A stretch of 64,000 bases of DNA, taken from an uncultured Acidobacteriia bacterium. Its GTDB lineage: Bacteria > Acidobacteriota > Terriglobia > Bryobacterales > Bryobacteraceae. The stretch spans positions 1-64,000 of the forward strand of contig CAIXXM010000148.1 of the NCBI GenBank assembly GCA_903923395.1, in the 5' to 3' direction. Under the pieces are notes generated by a model. It was not told where the DNA came from and did no database searches. It saw only the letters and a list, made by a program, of their open reading frames with translations. Position 1 is the first letter of the stretch. Every line of letters starts with the position of its first letter. Positions 45,194-54,220 of the stretch are shown in pieces. Position numbers and translations under genes: made by a program.

Positions 45194-46436
45194 GAAGATT
45201 CGGGATATCCGGGCTACCACCGTCACGGTTCCACTGCAGGCCCCACTGCGCCATGCCAATGGCTGCCACTGGGGCCGTTTTGTCCGCACCATTGTGGAGG
45301 TGGAGGCCGATAATGGCCTCATCGGTTTGGGTGAAATGGGCGGCGGCGGCGAATCCGCGGAAGCTGCCTTTCGTGCTATGAAGGCCTACCTGGTGGGCCA
45401 TGATCCGGCGCGTGTGGAAGAAATGCGCTTCCTGATTGCGAACCCGACGGCCTCGCTCTACAACAACCGGACGCAGATCCTGGCCACGCTGGAGTTTGCT
45501 TGTCTGGATCTCATTGGGCAGGAGTGGGGAGTCCCTGTCTCTGAGATTCTGGGCGGGCGGGTGCGCGATGAGGTGACGTTTGCGTCGTATTGCTTCTTCC
45601 GGTATCCGAATCCGAAGGATGGGACGGGCGAAGTGCGCACGGTGGAGCAGGTTGTGGAGTATGCGAGGGCAACCAAGGCACAGCACGGTTTCACCACGCA
45701 CAAAATGAAGGCCGGCGTGTTTCATCCGAAGCATGAGTTGGAACTCTACCGGGCGCTGGCGGCTTCCCTGCCCGGCGATTCTTTCCGGTTCGATTGCAAC
45801 GGTGTCTGGTCGACCGAGCAGGCGATTGCGTTCTCACACGGCATCGAAGATTTGAACAATGACTACCTGGAAGATCCCGTCTACGGCATGAACGGGATGC
45901 GGCGCACCCGCCAGATGACGAGGGTTCCGCTGGCGACCAACACGGTGGTGGTGAATTTCGAACAACTTGCCGCGAATGTGCTGGACCCCGCGGTGGATGT
46001 GATTCTGCTCGACACAACATTCTGGGGCGGCATTCGGCCCTGCGTGAAGGCCGCCGGCGTATGTGAAACGTTCCAACTCGGCGTTGCGGTGCATTCCTCC
46101 GGTGAGTTGGGCATCCAACTCGCCAGCATGCTGCACATGGGGGCGGTGGTGCCGAACCTCAGCTTCGCCGCGGATGCGCACTATCATCACCTGACGGACG
46201 ACATTATTGAGGGCGGTCTGATGCCGTATCGGAACGGGGCTATTCCGGTGCCGACAGGTCCGGGGCTGGGTGTCCGGCTCAACCGGGATAAGCTCGCGGA
46301 ATACTCGGAATTGTATAAGCGTTTGGGCGGGTATCCCTATGACCGCGATCCCGCGCGGCCGGAGTGGACGCCATTGCTGCCGAACGACCGCTGGGCGGAC
46401 CCGAACTCGCAGGACTGCGGCGTCATTCCGTACTAA
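45192..46436 (+). CDS. Enolase-superfamily sugar-acid dehydratase (glucarate dehydratase-like)
   Basis: A 414-residue mandelate racemase/glucarate dehydratase-type enzyme. The catalytic K-x-K is Lys171/Lys173 (HKMKAG), metal ligands are Asp201 (RFDCNG), Glu227 (YLEDP) and Asn250 (LATNTVV), and Asp274 with His301 (AVHSSGELG) would form the His-Asp dyad. This is the glucarate-dehydratase arrangement, with Asn as third ligand. Likely substrates are glucarate or another aldarate/aldonate from uronic acids. It opens the operon with the SDR and GH67 genes and has a palindrome but no ribosome site at its start. Confidence 0.9.
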   Translation: MKIRDIRATTVTVPLQAPLRHANGCHWGRFVRTIVEVEADNGLIGLGEMGGGGESAEAAFRAMKAYLVGHDPARVEEMRFLIANPTASLYNNRTQILATLEFACLDLIGQEWGVPVSEILGGRVRDEVTFASYCFFRYPNPKDGTGEVRTVEQVVEYARATKAQHGFTTHKMKAGVFHPKHELELYRALAASLPGDSFRFDCNGVWSTEQAIAFSHGIEDLNNDYLEDPVYGMNGMRRTRQMTRVPLATNTVVVNFEQLAANVLDPAVDVILLDTTFWGGIRPCVKAAGVCETFQLGVAVHSSGELGIQLASMLHMGAVVPNLSFAADAHYHHLTDDIIEGGLMPYRNGAIPVPTGPGLGVRLNRDKLAEYSELYKRLGGYPYDRDPARPEWTPLLPNDRWADPNSQDCGVIPY

Positions 46437-46439
46437 CTT

Positions 46440-47162
46440 ATGGCCTCTCCTCTGGATTTGCGCGGACGCATCGCGGTAGTGATGGGCGGAACTTCGGGCC
46501 TCGGCAAGTCGATCGCGGAGGGACTCTCGGCGCATGGGGCAAAGGTGGTAGCTGCCGGGCGAAGGTCAGTGCAGTACAGCGCCGATGTCACGAAGCGGGA
46601 ATCGCTGGCGGCACTGCGGGACTTGGTGCTGCAGGAGTACGGCTGCGTGGATATTCTCGTCAACGCGGCCGGTGTGACCTTCCGGCAACCAACGGCGACC
46701 GTCGGAGAGGGTGACTGGGAACGTTTGTTCGATGTTAGTTTGACCGGCGCGCTCCGTGCGTGCCAAGCTTTTCATGAGCCATTGCGATCCAACGGAAGAG
46801 GGCGTATCGTCAACATCGTGTCGTTGAGTTCCTTTGTTGCCTTCTATGAAGTCGCGGCTTACTCCGCTGCGAAGACCGCGCTCTTATCTCTGACCAGAAG
46901 TCTGGCCGTCGAGTGGGCGCAGGATAACATCTCCGTCAATGCGATTGCGCCGGGCGTCTTTCCCACGGAGTTGAACCGCAAACTGATCGAAGGAACGGCA
47001 CGGGGCGCGGAACTGCTGCAACGAACACCCATGCGGCGTTTCGGGAAGCCGGAAGAACTTACTGGAGCAGCCGTATTGCTTTGTTCTGATGCTGCCAGCT
47101 TTCTTACCGGTCAATGCATCACCGTGGATGGAGGCTTCCTGGCCTCAGGAGTGAACTCATAA
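46440..47162 (+). CDS. Short-chain dehydrogenase/reductase (uronate or gluconate metabolism)
   Basis: A 240-residue classical SDR. Cofactor motif VMGGTSGLGKSIAEG (about 14-28), NAG-type NAAGV, catalytic Ser in NIVSLSSF and YSAAK with the Tyr and Lys, and the PGV-FPTEL loop. The segment after strand 2 is short (VVAAGRRSVQYSADVTKRES): the usual helix of about 12 residues that follows the cofactor-determining strand is missing. It begins 3 bases after the dehydratase stop, and its role in oxidising a sugar acid (gluconate-5-dehydrogenase-like) is inferred from context. Confidence 0.9.
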   Translation: MASPLDLRGRIAVVMGGTSGLGKSIAEGLSAHGAKVVAAGRRSVQYSADVTKRESLAALRDLVLQEYGCVDILVNAAGVTFRQPTATVGEGDWERLFDVSLTGALRACQAFHEPLRSNGRGRIVNIVSLSSFVAFYEVAAYSAAKTALLSLTRSLAVEWAQDNISVNAIAPGVFPTELNRKLIEGTARGAELLQRTPMRRFGKPEELTGAAVLLCSDAASFLTGQCITVDGGFLASGVNS

Positions 47163-47163
47163 T

Positions 47164-49530
47164 ATGCGGCAATGGCTTGCTTTGCTCTTTTGGATCCTGC
47201 CTGTCCAGCAGGTAGCCGGGGAAACAGGGAGAGATGCCTGGCTGCGATATGCCAAGGCCGCCTCGCCGCAGCAGTTACCGGACACAGTGCATGTCCGTGG
47301 CACTTCACCGTTGCTGCAAACCGCGGGAAGTGAATTGATCCGCGGACTTCGGGGTATTACCGGACGTATCCTGCGGCTTGGCGCGGAAAGCCCGGCCATC
47401 GAAATTGCGGTGGATGCCGCCTTTCCGCCGGAATCTTACCGTTTGACGGATCATTCCATTACTGGACACGATGACAAGTCCGCGCTGTATGGCACTTTCG
47501 CCTATCTTCGAAAACTCGCCCAGGGGGAACCCGTCACGGGAGAAATACAGTCACCACATTTCACAACCCGGTGGGTAAATCACTGGGATAATCTGGACGG
47601 CTCCATTGAGCGTGGGTACGGCGGGCGGTCTATCTTCTGGGACAATCTGAAATCGAGAGAGGATTTGACCAGGGTGGCCGAGTATGGCCGGCTGCTGGCG
47701 TCACTTGGGATTCAGGCAACCACGATTAATAACGTCAATGCCAACCCGAAGATATTGACCGCGGAGTATCTGCCGCATATTCAAAGGATCGCAGCGGCAC
47801 TGCGGCAGTGGGGTGTGCGCGCGGCTATCTCCGTGGACTTTGGCAGTCCCAAGGAAAATGGTGGTCTCGATACTTTTGACCCCCTGGATCCGAAGGTCAT
47901 CCAATACTGGAAAGATGCGATTGATGCTGTTTATCAGGCAGTGCCGGACTTAGCGGGCGTGGTTCTCAAGGCGGACTCCGAAGGGCGGGTCGGGCCATCG
48001 TTCTACAACCGGTCTCATGCGGATGCTGCGAATGTGGTGGCTCGTGCGCTGGCCCCTCACCATGGCATTCTTTTTTACCGGGGCTTCGTCTATGACCATC
48101 ACATGGACTGGCGCAACCCGAAGAATGACCGGGCCCGCGCGGCTGCCGATAACTTCGTTCCACTCAATGGCAAGTTCGATGACAATGTGATCGTACAGAT
48201 CAAGAACGGTCCCATTGACTTCCAGGTTCGTGAACCTGTCTCGCCGCTGTTCGGATCACTGGCCCATACCAGAGAAGCGCTGGAACTGCAGATTACCCAG
48301 GAGTATATGGGCCAGGCCAGACACACGGTGTTCCTGGTGCCGCAGTGGAAGGAAGTTCTGGATTTCCGCATGCCAGTGCAAGTGAAGAAACTCACGCACG
48401 CGATCGCTGGCGTCTCCAATGTGGGCATGGATGAGAACTGGTTTGGCAACCAGATGTCCCAGGCAAACTTATACGGTTTCGGACGACTGGCCTGGAATCC
48501 GGATTTAACTTCCGAACAGATCGCAAAGGAGTGGTCACAACTTACTTTTGGGCTGAATCCAACAGTCACGAAGGCTGTAGCAGGGATTCAGTTACAATCC
48601 TGGCGGACTTATGAACAATACACTGGCCCGCTTGGACTGCAGACCTTAACGAACATTGTGGGGGACCACTTTGGTGTGGATGTGGAAGCCTCCGAACGCA
48701 ATGGCTGGGGCCAGTGGCACAACGCGGACAAGCAAGGCGCTGGCATGGACCGCACCGTGGCAACAGGCACAGGTTTTGCGGGTCAATACAAGCCATTTGT
48801 TGCAGACATGTACGAATCCCTGTCGCGCTGTCCGGATGAACTGCTGCTCTTCTTCCATCATGTGCCTTACACGCACGTGCTGCATTCCGGGAAAACGGTC
48901 ATTCAGTCCCTTTATGATTCGCATTACGAAGGGGCCGCAACAGCAGCAGCATTCGTGGAGCAGTTCAAGACTTTGCGCGGCCTCATCGATGATGCCCGTT
49001 ACTCTGAAATTCTCACCCAGCTGGACTATCAGGCGGGCAGTGCGGAAGTGTGGCGTGATGCTGTAAACAACTGGTTTTTCAGGGCTTCCGGCATTCCAGA
49101 CACAAGTGGCCGCGTAGGCCGGCATGATGGACGTATCGAAGCAGAATCGTTGACACTGAAGGGCTACAAGGCGGTGCAGATCAACCCCTGGGAAGCAGCG
49201 TCCGGAGGCACGGCAATCACCTGCCAGGAGAAGCTGTGCAGCGCGGCATTGCGCCATGCGGGTCCGGCAGGCTGGTATCAACTTCGCATCCAATACTTCG
49301 ACATGCCTGCCGGGGCTGCGCGGTTCCGGGTCACCGTAGCGGGAAAACTTGTTGAAGAATGGACCGCGGACGATCATCTGCCCGCGCGCCGTCTCGATGC
49401 CTCGGCGGGCAAGCGGCATATTATCGAAACCCTTGCCCTGCGGCCCGGCGACGAGATTCTCATTGAAGGGATTCCCGATGGAAAGGACCCTGCCGCGCTT
49501 GACTTCGTTGAGTTTCGCTTGACTCAGTAG
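47164..49530 (+). CDS. aguA: GH67 alpha-glucuronidase with C-terminal beta domain
   Basis: A 788-residue exported glycoside hydrolase family 67 enzyme that removes (4-O-methyl)glucuronic acid from xylo-oligosaccharides. Signal peptide: LALLFWILPVQQVAGE. Family marks: RWVNHWDNLDGSIERGYGG, the acid/base region VVLKADSEGRVGPSFYNR, VIVQIKNGPIDFQVREP, and FFHHVPYTHVLHSGKTVIQ. After about residue 660 an extra beta-rich domain (EAESLTLKGYKAVQ, GWYQLRIQYFDMP) resembles a carbohydrate-binding module. It begins 1 base after the SDR stop and its last bases contain the -35 of the TonB receptor gene. Confidence 0.95.
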   Translation: MRQWLALLFWILPVQQVAGETGRDAWLRYAKAASPQQLPDTVHVRGTSPLLQTAGSELIRGLRGITGRILRLGAESPAIEIAVDAAFPPESYRLTDHSITGHDDKSALYGTFAYLRKLAQGEPVTGEIQSPHFTTRWVNHWDNLDGSIERGYGGRSIFWDNLKSREDLTRVAEYGRLLASLGIQATTINNVNANPKILTAEYLPHIQRIAAALRQWGVRAAISVDFGSPKENGGLDTFDPLDPKVIQYWKDAIDAVYQAVPDLAGVVLKADSEGRVGPSFYNRSHADAANVVARALAPHHGILFYRGFVYDHHMDWRNPKNDRARAAADNFVPLNGKFDDNVIVQIKNGPIDFQVREPVSPLFGSLAHTREALELQITQEYMGQARHTVFLVPQWKEVLDFRMPVQVKKLTHAIAGVSNVGMDENWFGNQMSQANLYGFGRLAWNPDLTSEQIAKEWSQLTFGLNPTVTKAVAGIQLQSWRTYEQYTGPLGLQTLTNIVGDHFGVDVEASERNGWGQWHNADKQGAGMDRTVATGTGFAGQYKPFVADMYESLSRCPDELLLFFHHVPYTHVLHSGKTVIQSLYDSHYEGAATAAAFVEQFKTLRGLIDDARYSEILTQLDYQAGSAEVWRDAVNNWFFRASGIPDTSGRVGRHDGRIEAESLTLKGYKAVQINPWEAASGGTAITCQEKLCSAALRHAGPAGWYQLRIQYFDMPAGAARFRVTVAGKLVEEWTADDHLPARRLDASAGKRHIIETLALRPGDEILIEGIPDGKDPAALDFVEFRLTQ

Positions 49531-49547
49531 AGCCACTCTTATATAGT
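49519..49547 (+). promoter_or_regulatory. Sigma-70-type promoter for the TonB receptor
   Basis: TTGACT (49519-49524) and TATAGT (49542-49547) with a 17-bp spacer, predicting a start near 49554 and a 54-base leader. The -35 lies in the last codons of the GH67 gene. A 7-bp inverted repeat, GTTTCGA (49546-49552) and TCGAAAC (49584-49590), spans the start region and could be an operator or a leader stem. Confidence 0.75.
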
Positions 49548-49607
49548 TTCGAGAACAAACAAATCCCGGCCCGCGCTGGTGATTCGAAACGAAAGAGGTT
49601 GGCATCT

Positions 49608-52600
49608 ATGTCGATGAGCCGTTTGGCTTGCATTCTTGCGTTGATCATTGCATTCGCTTTGCCCGGAGCAATGGAAGCGCAAATCCTTTATGGATCCCTG
49701 ACGGGCAATATCATTGATCCGTCGAAAGCATCTGTTCCCGGTGTCAAGGTGGAAGCTTTGAACCAAAACACCAATGTGAAAAGTGAAACTGCCGCTGATA
49801 CCAGAGGTGTGTTCCGCATCCCCAACCTGCTGCCGGGCGTATACAAAGTTACGGTCACGGCACCTTCCTTCAAGCAGTTCATCCAAACCAATGTGCAGGT
49901 GCAGCCCGGCGAAATCCGGCGCGTCGACGTCCAATTACAACTCTCACAAGTGAATGAGAGTGTAGAGGTCTCCGCGGGCTCCGTTGTCCTGCAAACGGAC
50001 AAGGCTGATATCCATTCCGAAGTTACCGAACAGGAAGTGCAGGATCTGCCCTACATGGGCGGTGAGGGCAAGAACTTTCAAAGCTTGTTGTATCTTCTGC
50101 CGGGTGCAGGTATTCCCGCAACGCCCGAAGCCAATTCCGAGGCAGGCAATCCACAGCGCGCTATTACTGTTTACATGAATGGTGTCTCGTCGCAGGCGAA
50201 TAATACGCGACTGGATGGCACGAGTATCTCTTACCCGTGGCTGCCCGTGAACGTAGCGTATGTGCCGCCGGGGGAAGCGATTCAAACAGTGAGCGTCAGC
50301 ACCAATGCCTTCGACGCGGAGCAGGGTTCCGCCGGAGGCGCGGCAGTAAACGTGTCCATCAAGACGGGCACAAACCAGTTGCATGGCGTGATGTTTGAGC
50401 GGAACACCAACAACCGTCTCGCAGCGGTGAATAACTACTTCTCGCATCCCGGCCGGCTGCCGAAGAATATCTTCAACCAGTACGGCTTCGCGCTGGGCGG
50501 ACCGGTCTGGCTGCCCAAGATTTTCAATGGCCGGGACAAGCTCTTCTTCTTCGTCGATTACCAGGGCACCAAGCGCCGTCAATATGCCTCCGCCACCAAC
50601 CTCACTCTGCCGACGGCAGGGATGCGGAGTGGCGATTTCAGCAGTGTTTCGACGGTGATTTATGACCCGCTTACGGGCAATGCGGACAGCACCGGACGCA
50701 CGGCTTTTGCAGGCAACGTCATCCCGTCGAGCAGGATTGCCTACGCATCAGCGAAGATGGCCTCGCTGCTGCCGGATCTCACGCGTCCGGGATCATACTT
50801 CAGTAACTATGATGCTTACGGCGGAACACAGTACAACCGGGATAACTGGGACACTAAAATCAATTACACGAGCAGCAAATCCATGATCTGGGGGCGTTAC
50901 AGCATCTCGCCCATGGATATCGTAGCTCCGCTTGTGCTGGGTGCGGCGGGTGGTGATGCCTTCAACGGCGGCAACCCCGGCCATGCCGGCGGGCGCGTGC
51001 AGGTGGTTGCCACTGGCTTCACTTACAGTGCTTCACCTACGCTTCTTATTGACGGCAACGCGGGTTATACGCGTCAGAACATCGGTGCCAACGGCGACGT
51101 GCAGGATGGCCAGTTCGGCTTGAATGTCTTGAAGATCCCGGGCACCAATGGAACGGGCGATAACTACGCGGGCATTCCGGCCTTCCAGATTTCCGGCATT
51201 GCGAATCTTGGAAATGCCTCCACCGGCAGCCCCTTCCAGTTCCGGGACAATCAGTATGTCGCGGCCATCAACGTCAGCAAGATCAAGGGAGCGCATAACA
51301 TCCGCTTCGGTTTCGAAATTGACAAATATGGCTTGAACCACTTCCAGCCGCAGGGCGGTACCTTCGGTACACCGCGCGGTTCCTTCGGCTTTGACGGCAC
51401 ACTCACAGCGCTGAAGGGCGGCGCTGCGGTGAACAGCGGCAGCCCCTCGAATTCCTGGGCACAATTCCTGCTGGGCTTCCCCTCACGCGTTGGCAAAGTG
51501 ACGCAGTTCAGCAATCCGAACTCATTGCGCTTCTCAAGCGACCAGCTTTATATTCGCGATTCGTGGCAGGTGACGAGAAACCTCACAGTGAACTATGGCG
51601 TGCGGTGGGAATACTATCCCATTTACTCGCATGATCATTACGGCGTGGTCCGGTTCGATCCCACTACGATGAATATCCTGATTGGCGGTGTGAACGGCGT
51701 TCCCAGCGACACCGGGGTCAGCAACAACAAGAAGAATTTTGCCCCGCGCTTCGGTGCAGCTTACCGCCTGGACCAGAAGACTGTGATCCGTGCGGGTTAT
51801 GGCATCAGCGTGGACCCCGATAACTTCCGCAACCAGCGCAACCAGTATCCCTCCATCATCAACCAGGACTTCCAGCCGGCGAACACTTATCAGTTTGTCA
51901 GCTACGCGGGCGTCCCGAATTCGACCGGGTCGACACGGGTGAATCTCACAGACGGTATTCCGACCGCGATCGCCCCGGATATCTCCTCAGGTATCATCAA
52001 ACCTTCCACAACGGGTGCCCCGGGCACTTACCTGCCTACCATCGGCACAGTCACGATTCCCAGCACGTTCAACCGCGGCTATTACGAGAGCTGGAATATC
52101 TTCATCCAGCGCGAGTTTACTTCCACGCTGGCTGGAGAAGTCGGCTATGCAGGCACGCATGGTGTTCACATCGATCAGATTGTGAACCTGAATGCCGCAC
52201 TGCCGGGGACGGGAACGGCGGGCCGTCAGCTTTATCCTTACCTGCAGACGGATCTGAACGCCTATGAACCCTTCGGTGACATGACTTACAACGGACTGCA
52301 GAGCCGCTTGCGGAAGCGCATCGGCGGCGGCTTCGTACAAGTCAGCTACACCTTCGCCAAAGCGATCAACACGGGCAGCGATAACAATGACGGCGGCTTG
52401 TTCCGTAACTATCCGCTCTCTTACACACTCAACAAATCTGTGGCAGGTTTTGACCGCACACATACCTTCCAGGCGTCTTATGTTTATCAACTGCCATTCG
52501 GCAAAGGACAGAAGATGCTGAATCATGGCGCAATGGCCTGGATTGTGGGTGGCTGGCAGCTTTCTGGAACCATCAGCCGGTTCAGCGGGCTGCCCTTCAC

Positions 52601-53024
52601 GGTCGGCACGAGTTCCAACCTCAACGCGCCTGGCCAGAACAACTCGGCAACACAGGTCAATCCCACCGTCGCTATCTTAGGCGGGCACGATGCCAACACG
52701 CCTTACTTCGATGGCTCAGCATTTGTCAATCCAGCAAACGGGGTGTTGGGCACAACCGGGCGGGATCTGCTGCGCGGACCGGGGCTCTTCTCCATGAACC
52801 AAAGCATCAACCGCACCTTTGCTTTCAAGGACGGCAAGTTGAAGTTCCAACTCGTGGGTGAAGCGTTCAATCTAACCAACACAGTGGTGTTTTCGAACCC
52901 CAACAGCACCTGCTGCTGGGTGACGAATTCCAATGGTTCCACCAACTATAACGGCTTCGGAGTGATTACCGGAACATCGTCGTCACCGCGTTATATGCAG
53001 GTTGGCGGCTATCTCCGGTTCTAG
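49608..53024 (+). CDS. TonB-dependent receptor of the glucuronoxylan locus
   Basis: A 1138-residue outer-membrane receptor. Signal peptide residues 1-25 (CILALIIAFALPGAMEA); CarboxypepD_reg-like domain about 28-120 (GSLTGNIIDPSKASVPGVKV, RGVFRIPNLLPGVYKVTV); plug (EQEVQDLPYMGGEGKNFQSL, NGVSSQANNTRLDGTSI); then a long barrel ending YMQVGGYLRF. ATG 49608 has AAAGAGG 10-16 bases upstream. Because it directly follows the alpha-glucuronidase and precedes a ROK repressor, it probably imports xylan-derived oligosaccharides. Its end overlaps that repressor's end by CTAG. Confidence 0.93.
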   Translation: MSMSRLACILALIIAFALPGAMEAQILYGSLTGNIIDPSKASVPGVKVEALNQNTNVKSETAADTRGVFRIPNLLPGVYKVTVTAPSFKQFIQTNVQVQPGEIRRVDVQLQLSQVNESVEVSAGSVVLQTDKADIHSEVTEQEVQDLPYMGGEGKNFQSLLYLLPGAGIPATPEANSEAGNPQRAITVYMNGVSSQANNTRLDGTSISYPWLPVNVAYVPPGEAIQTVSVSTNAFDAEQGSAGGAAVNVSIKTGTNQLHGVMFERNTNNRLAAVNNYFSHPGRLPKNIFNQYGFALGGPVWLPKIFNGRDKLFFFVDYQGTKRRQYASATNLTLPTAGMRSGDFSSVSTVIYDPLTGNADSTGRTAFAGNVIPSSRIAYASAKMASLLPDLTRPGSYFSNYDAYGGTQYNRDNWDTKINYTSSKSMIWGRYSISPMDIVAPLVLGAAGGDAFNGGNPGHAGGRVQVVATGFTYSASPTLLIDGNAGYTRQNIGANGDVQDGQFGLNVLKIPGTNGTGDNYAGIPAFQISGIANLGNASTGSPFQFRDNQYVAAINVSKIKGAHNIRFGFEIDKYGLNHFQPQGGTFGTPRGSFGFDGTLTALKGGAAVNSGSPSNSWAQFLLGFPSRVGKVTQFSNPNSLRFSSDQLYIRDSWQVTRNLTVNYGVRWEYYPIYSHDHYGVVRFDPTTMNILIGGVNGVPSDTGVSNNKKNFAPRFGAAYRLDQKTVIRAGYGISVDPDNFRNQRNQYPSIINQDFQPANTYQFVSYAGVPNSTGSTRVNLTDGIPTAIAPDISSGIIKPSTTGAPGTYLPTIGTVTIPSTFNRGYYESWNIFIQREFTSTLAGEVGYAGTHGVHIDQIVNLNAALPGTGTAGRQLYPYLQTDLNAYEPFGDMTYNGLQSRLRKRIGGGFVQVSYTFAKAINTGSDNNDGGLFRNYPLSYTLNKSVAGFDRTHTFQASYVYQLPFGKGQKMLNHGAMAWIVGGWQLSGTISRFSGLPFTVGTSSNLNAPGQNNSATQVNPTVAILGGHDANTPYFDGSAFVNPANGVLGTTGRDLLRGPGLFSMNQSINRTFAFKDGKLKFQLVGEAFNLTNTVVFSNPNSTCCWVTNSNGSTNYNGFGVITGTSSSPRYMQVGGYLRF

Positions 53025-54184
53025 CTGAAGTGCTTTTGTAACTGCAGTGCGACGGTGCCACGGAGGCGGGCCAAACCGCCTTCGTGGACCGGCATAAGTT
53101 CCGGCACCGAACCGCCAGGCAAGACCTGGGCTTTGACTTCCGCTTCAATTGTGGGACCAAAGCGGTGCCAGGAGCGGGTAAGTTCCCCCACAATCAAGAT
53201 ACGTTCCGGTGCCAGCCCGGCAACGATCATCCGCATTCCCCGCCCTAAGTGCCCCGCCATGGTCTGCAATGCCTTGAGAGCTTTTGCATCTCCGTTATCA
53301 GCCAGACTGAGCAGATCCTGAAAGCCAAAATCCCTGGGCGGCGCGGCGGTTTCCAGGTAATACCGCAAGGCCGCTCTATTTGAGCCGAAGACCTCCCAGC
53401 AGCCCCGGTTGCCGCAACTGCAGAGAGGGCCGGCGGGGTCCAGCGTGACATGGCCGAACTCACCCGCCATACCGCTCAGGCCACTGGCGAGTTTGCCATT
53501 CATCAGAACACCTGCACCAATCCCTTCGGAAACAGTGATAACAACCAGATTCCGGTAAGATTCCATGCCGTCAAACCAGATGGCAGCAAGCACGCAGGCG
53601 TTGGCCGCATTCTCCACTTCCACACTCAAACCAGTCGCTTTCGCCACCGGACCCTTGATATCCACATCCCGCCATTTCAGGTTGGGGGCGAAGACCAAAC
53701 GCTCCGTGCCAGGGTCAAAGCGGCCGGGAATACTGATACCAATGCCTTCGATTTGCTGCTTGGAACTCCGCAGGGTTTGCTGGATGCGCTTGACGCGGGC
53801 GATGATCTCTGCCAGTGCGGCAGCCGGATCTTTTGGTGTGGCGACGAGTTCCTGGGAAGTAAACACGCCGTTGATATCAGAGAGTGCGACGGTAATATTG
53901 GTCGGCCTGATATCCACGCCGATAATCACGCGCTCTTCGTTCAGACGGAGGAAGGTGGGACGGCGCCCGCGGGGCAAGCGGCCGGTGGCACCTTCGATGA
54001 TCCAGTTCTCTTCGATCAGTTCTTCCACAATCAGCGATATGGTGCTTCGCTGCATGCCGGAGACCCGTGCAAGATCCGCCCGCGAGATAGGCTGGCGGGT
54101 GCGGACGAGGTTCAACACAATACGCTTGTTGATGCCCCGTATAATTTCGTTCGATGCCGATTGGATGCGGTTGAGATCAATCAC
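53021..54184 (-). CDS. ROK-family transcriptional repressor (NagC/XylR-type)
   Basis: A 387-residue repressor: N-terminal winged helix (about 18-75, NKRIVLNLVRTRQPISRADL, SGMQRSTISLIVEELIEENW), and a ROK domain with IIGVDIRPTNITVALSDI, the inducer-site GHVTLDP and zinc-binding CSCGNRGCWEVFGS. ROK repressors release DNA when a sugar binds. Convergent to the receptor gene, it is the only regulator in the locus and may act on the palindromes at 45163-45193 or 49546-49590. The start is GTG with a weak ribosome site. Confidence 0.93.
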   Translation of the reverse strand: MIDLNRIQSASNEIIRGINKRIVLNLVRTRQPISRADLARVSGMQRSTISLIVEELIEENWIIEGATGRLPRGRRPTFLRLNEERVIIGVDIRPTNITVALSDINGVFTSQELVATPKDPAAALAEIIARVKRIQQTLRSSKQQIEGIGISIPGRFDPGTERLVFAPNLKWRDVDIKGPVAKATGLSVEVENAANACVLAAIWFDGMESYRNLVVITVSEGIGAGVLMNGKLASGLSGMAGEFGHVTLDPAGPLCSCGNRGCWEVFGSNRAALRYYLETAAPPRDFGFQDLLSLADNGDAKALKALQTMAGHLGRGMRMIVAGLAPERILIVGELTRSWHRFGPTIEAEVKAQVLPGGSVPELMPVHEGGLARLRGTVALQLQKHFS

Positions 54185-54220
54185 TCGTCATGCCTATTCT
54201 GGCACGTTTCGCAGTGATTG

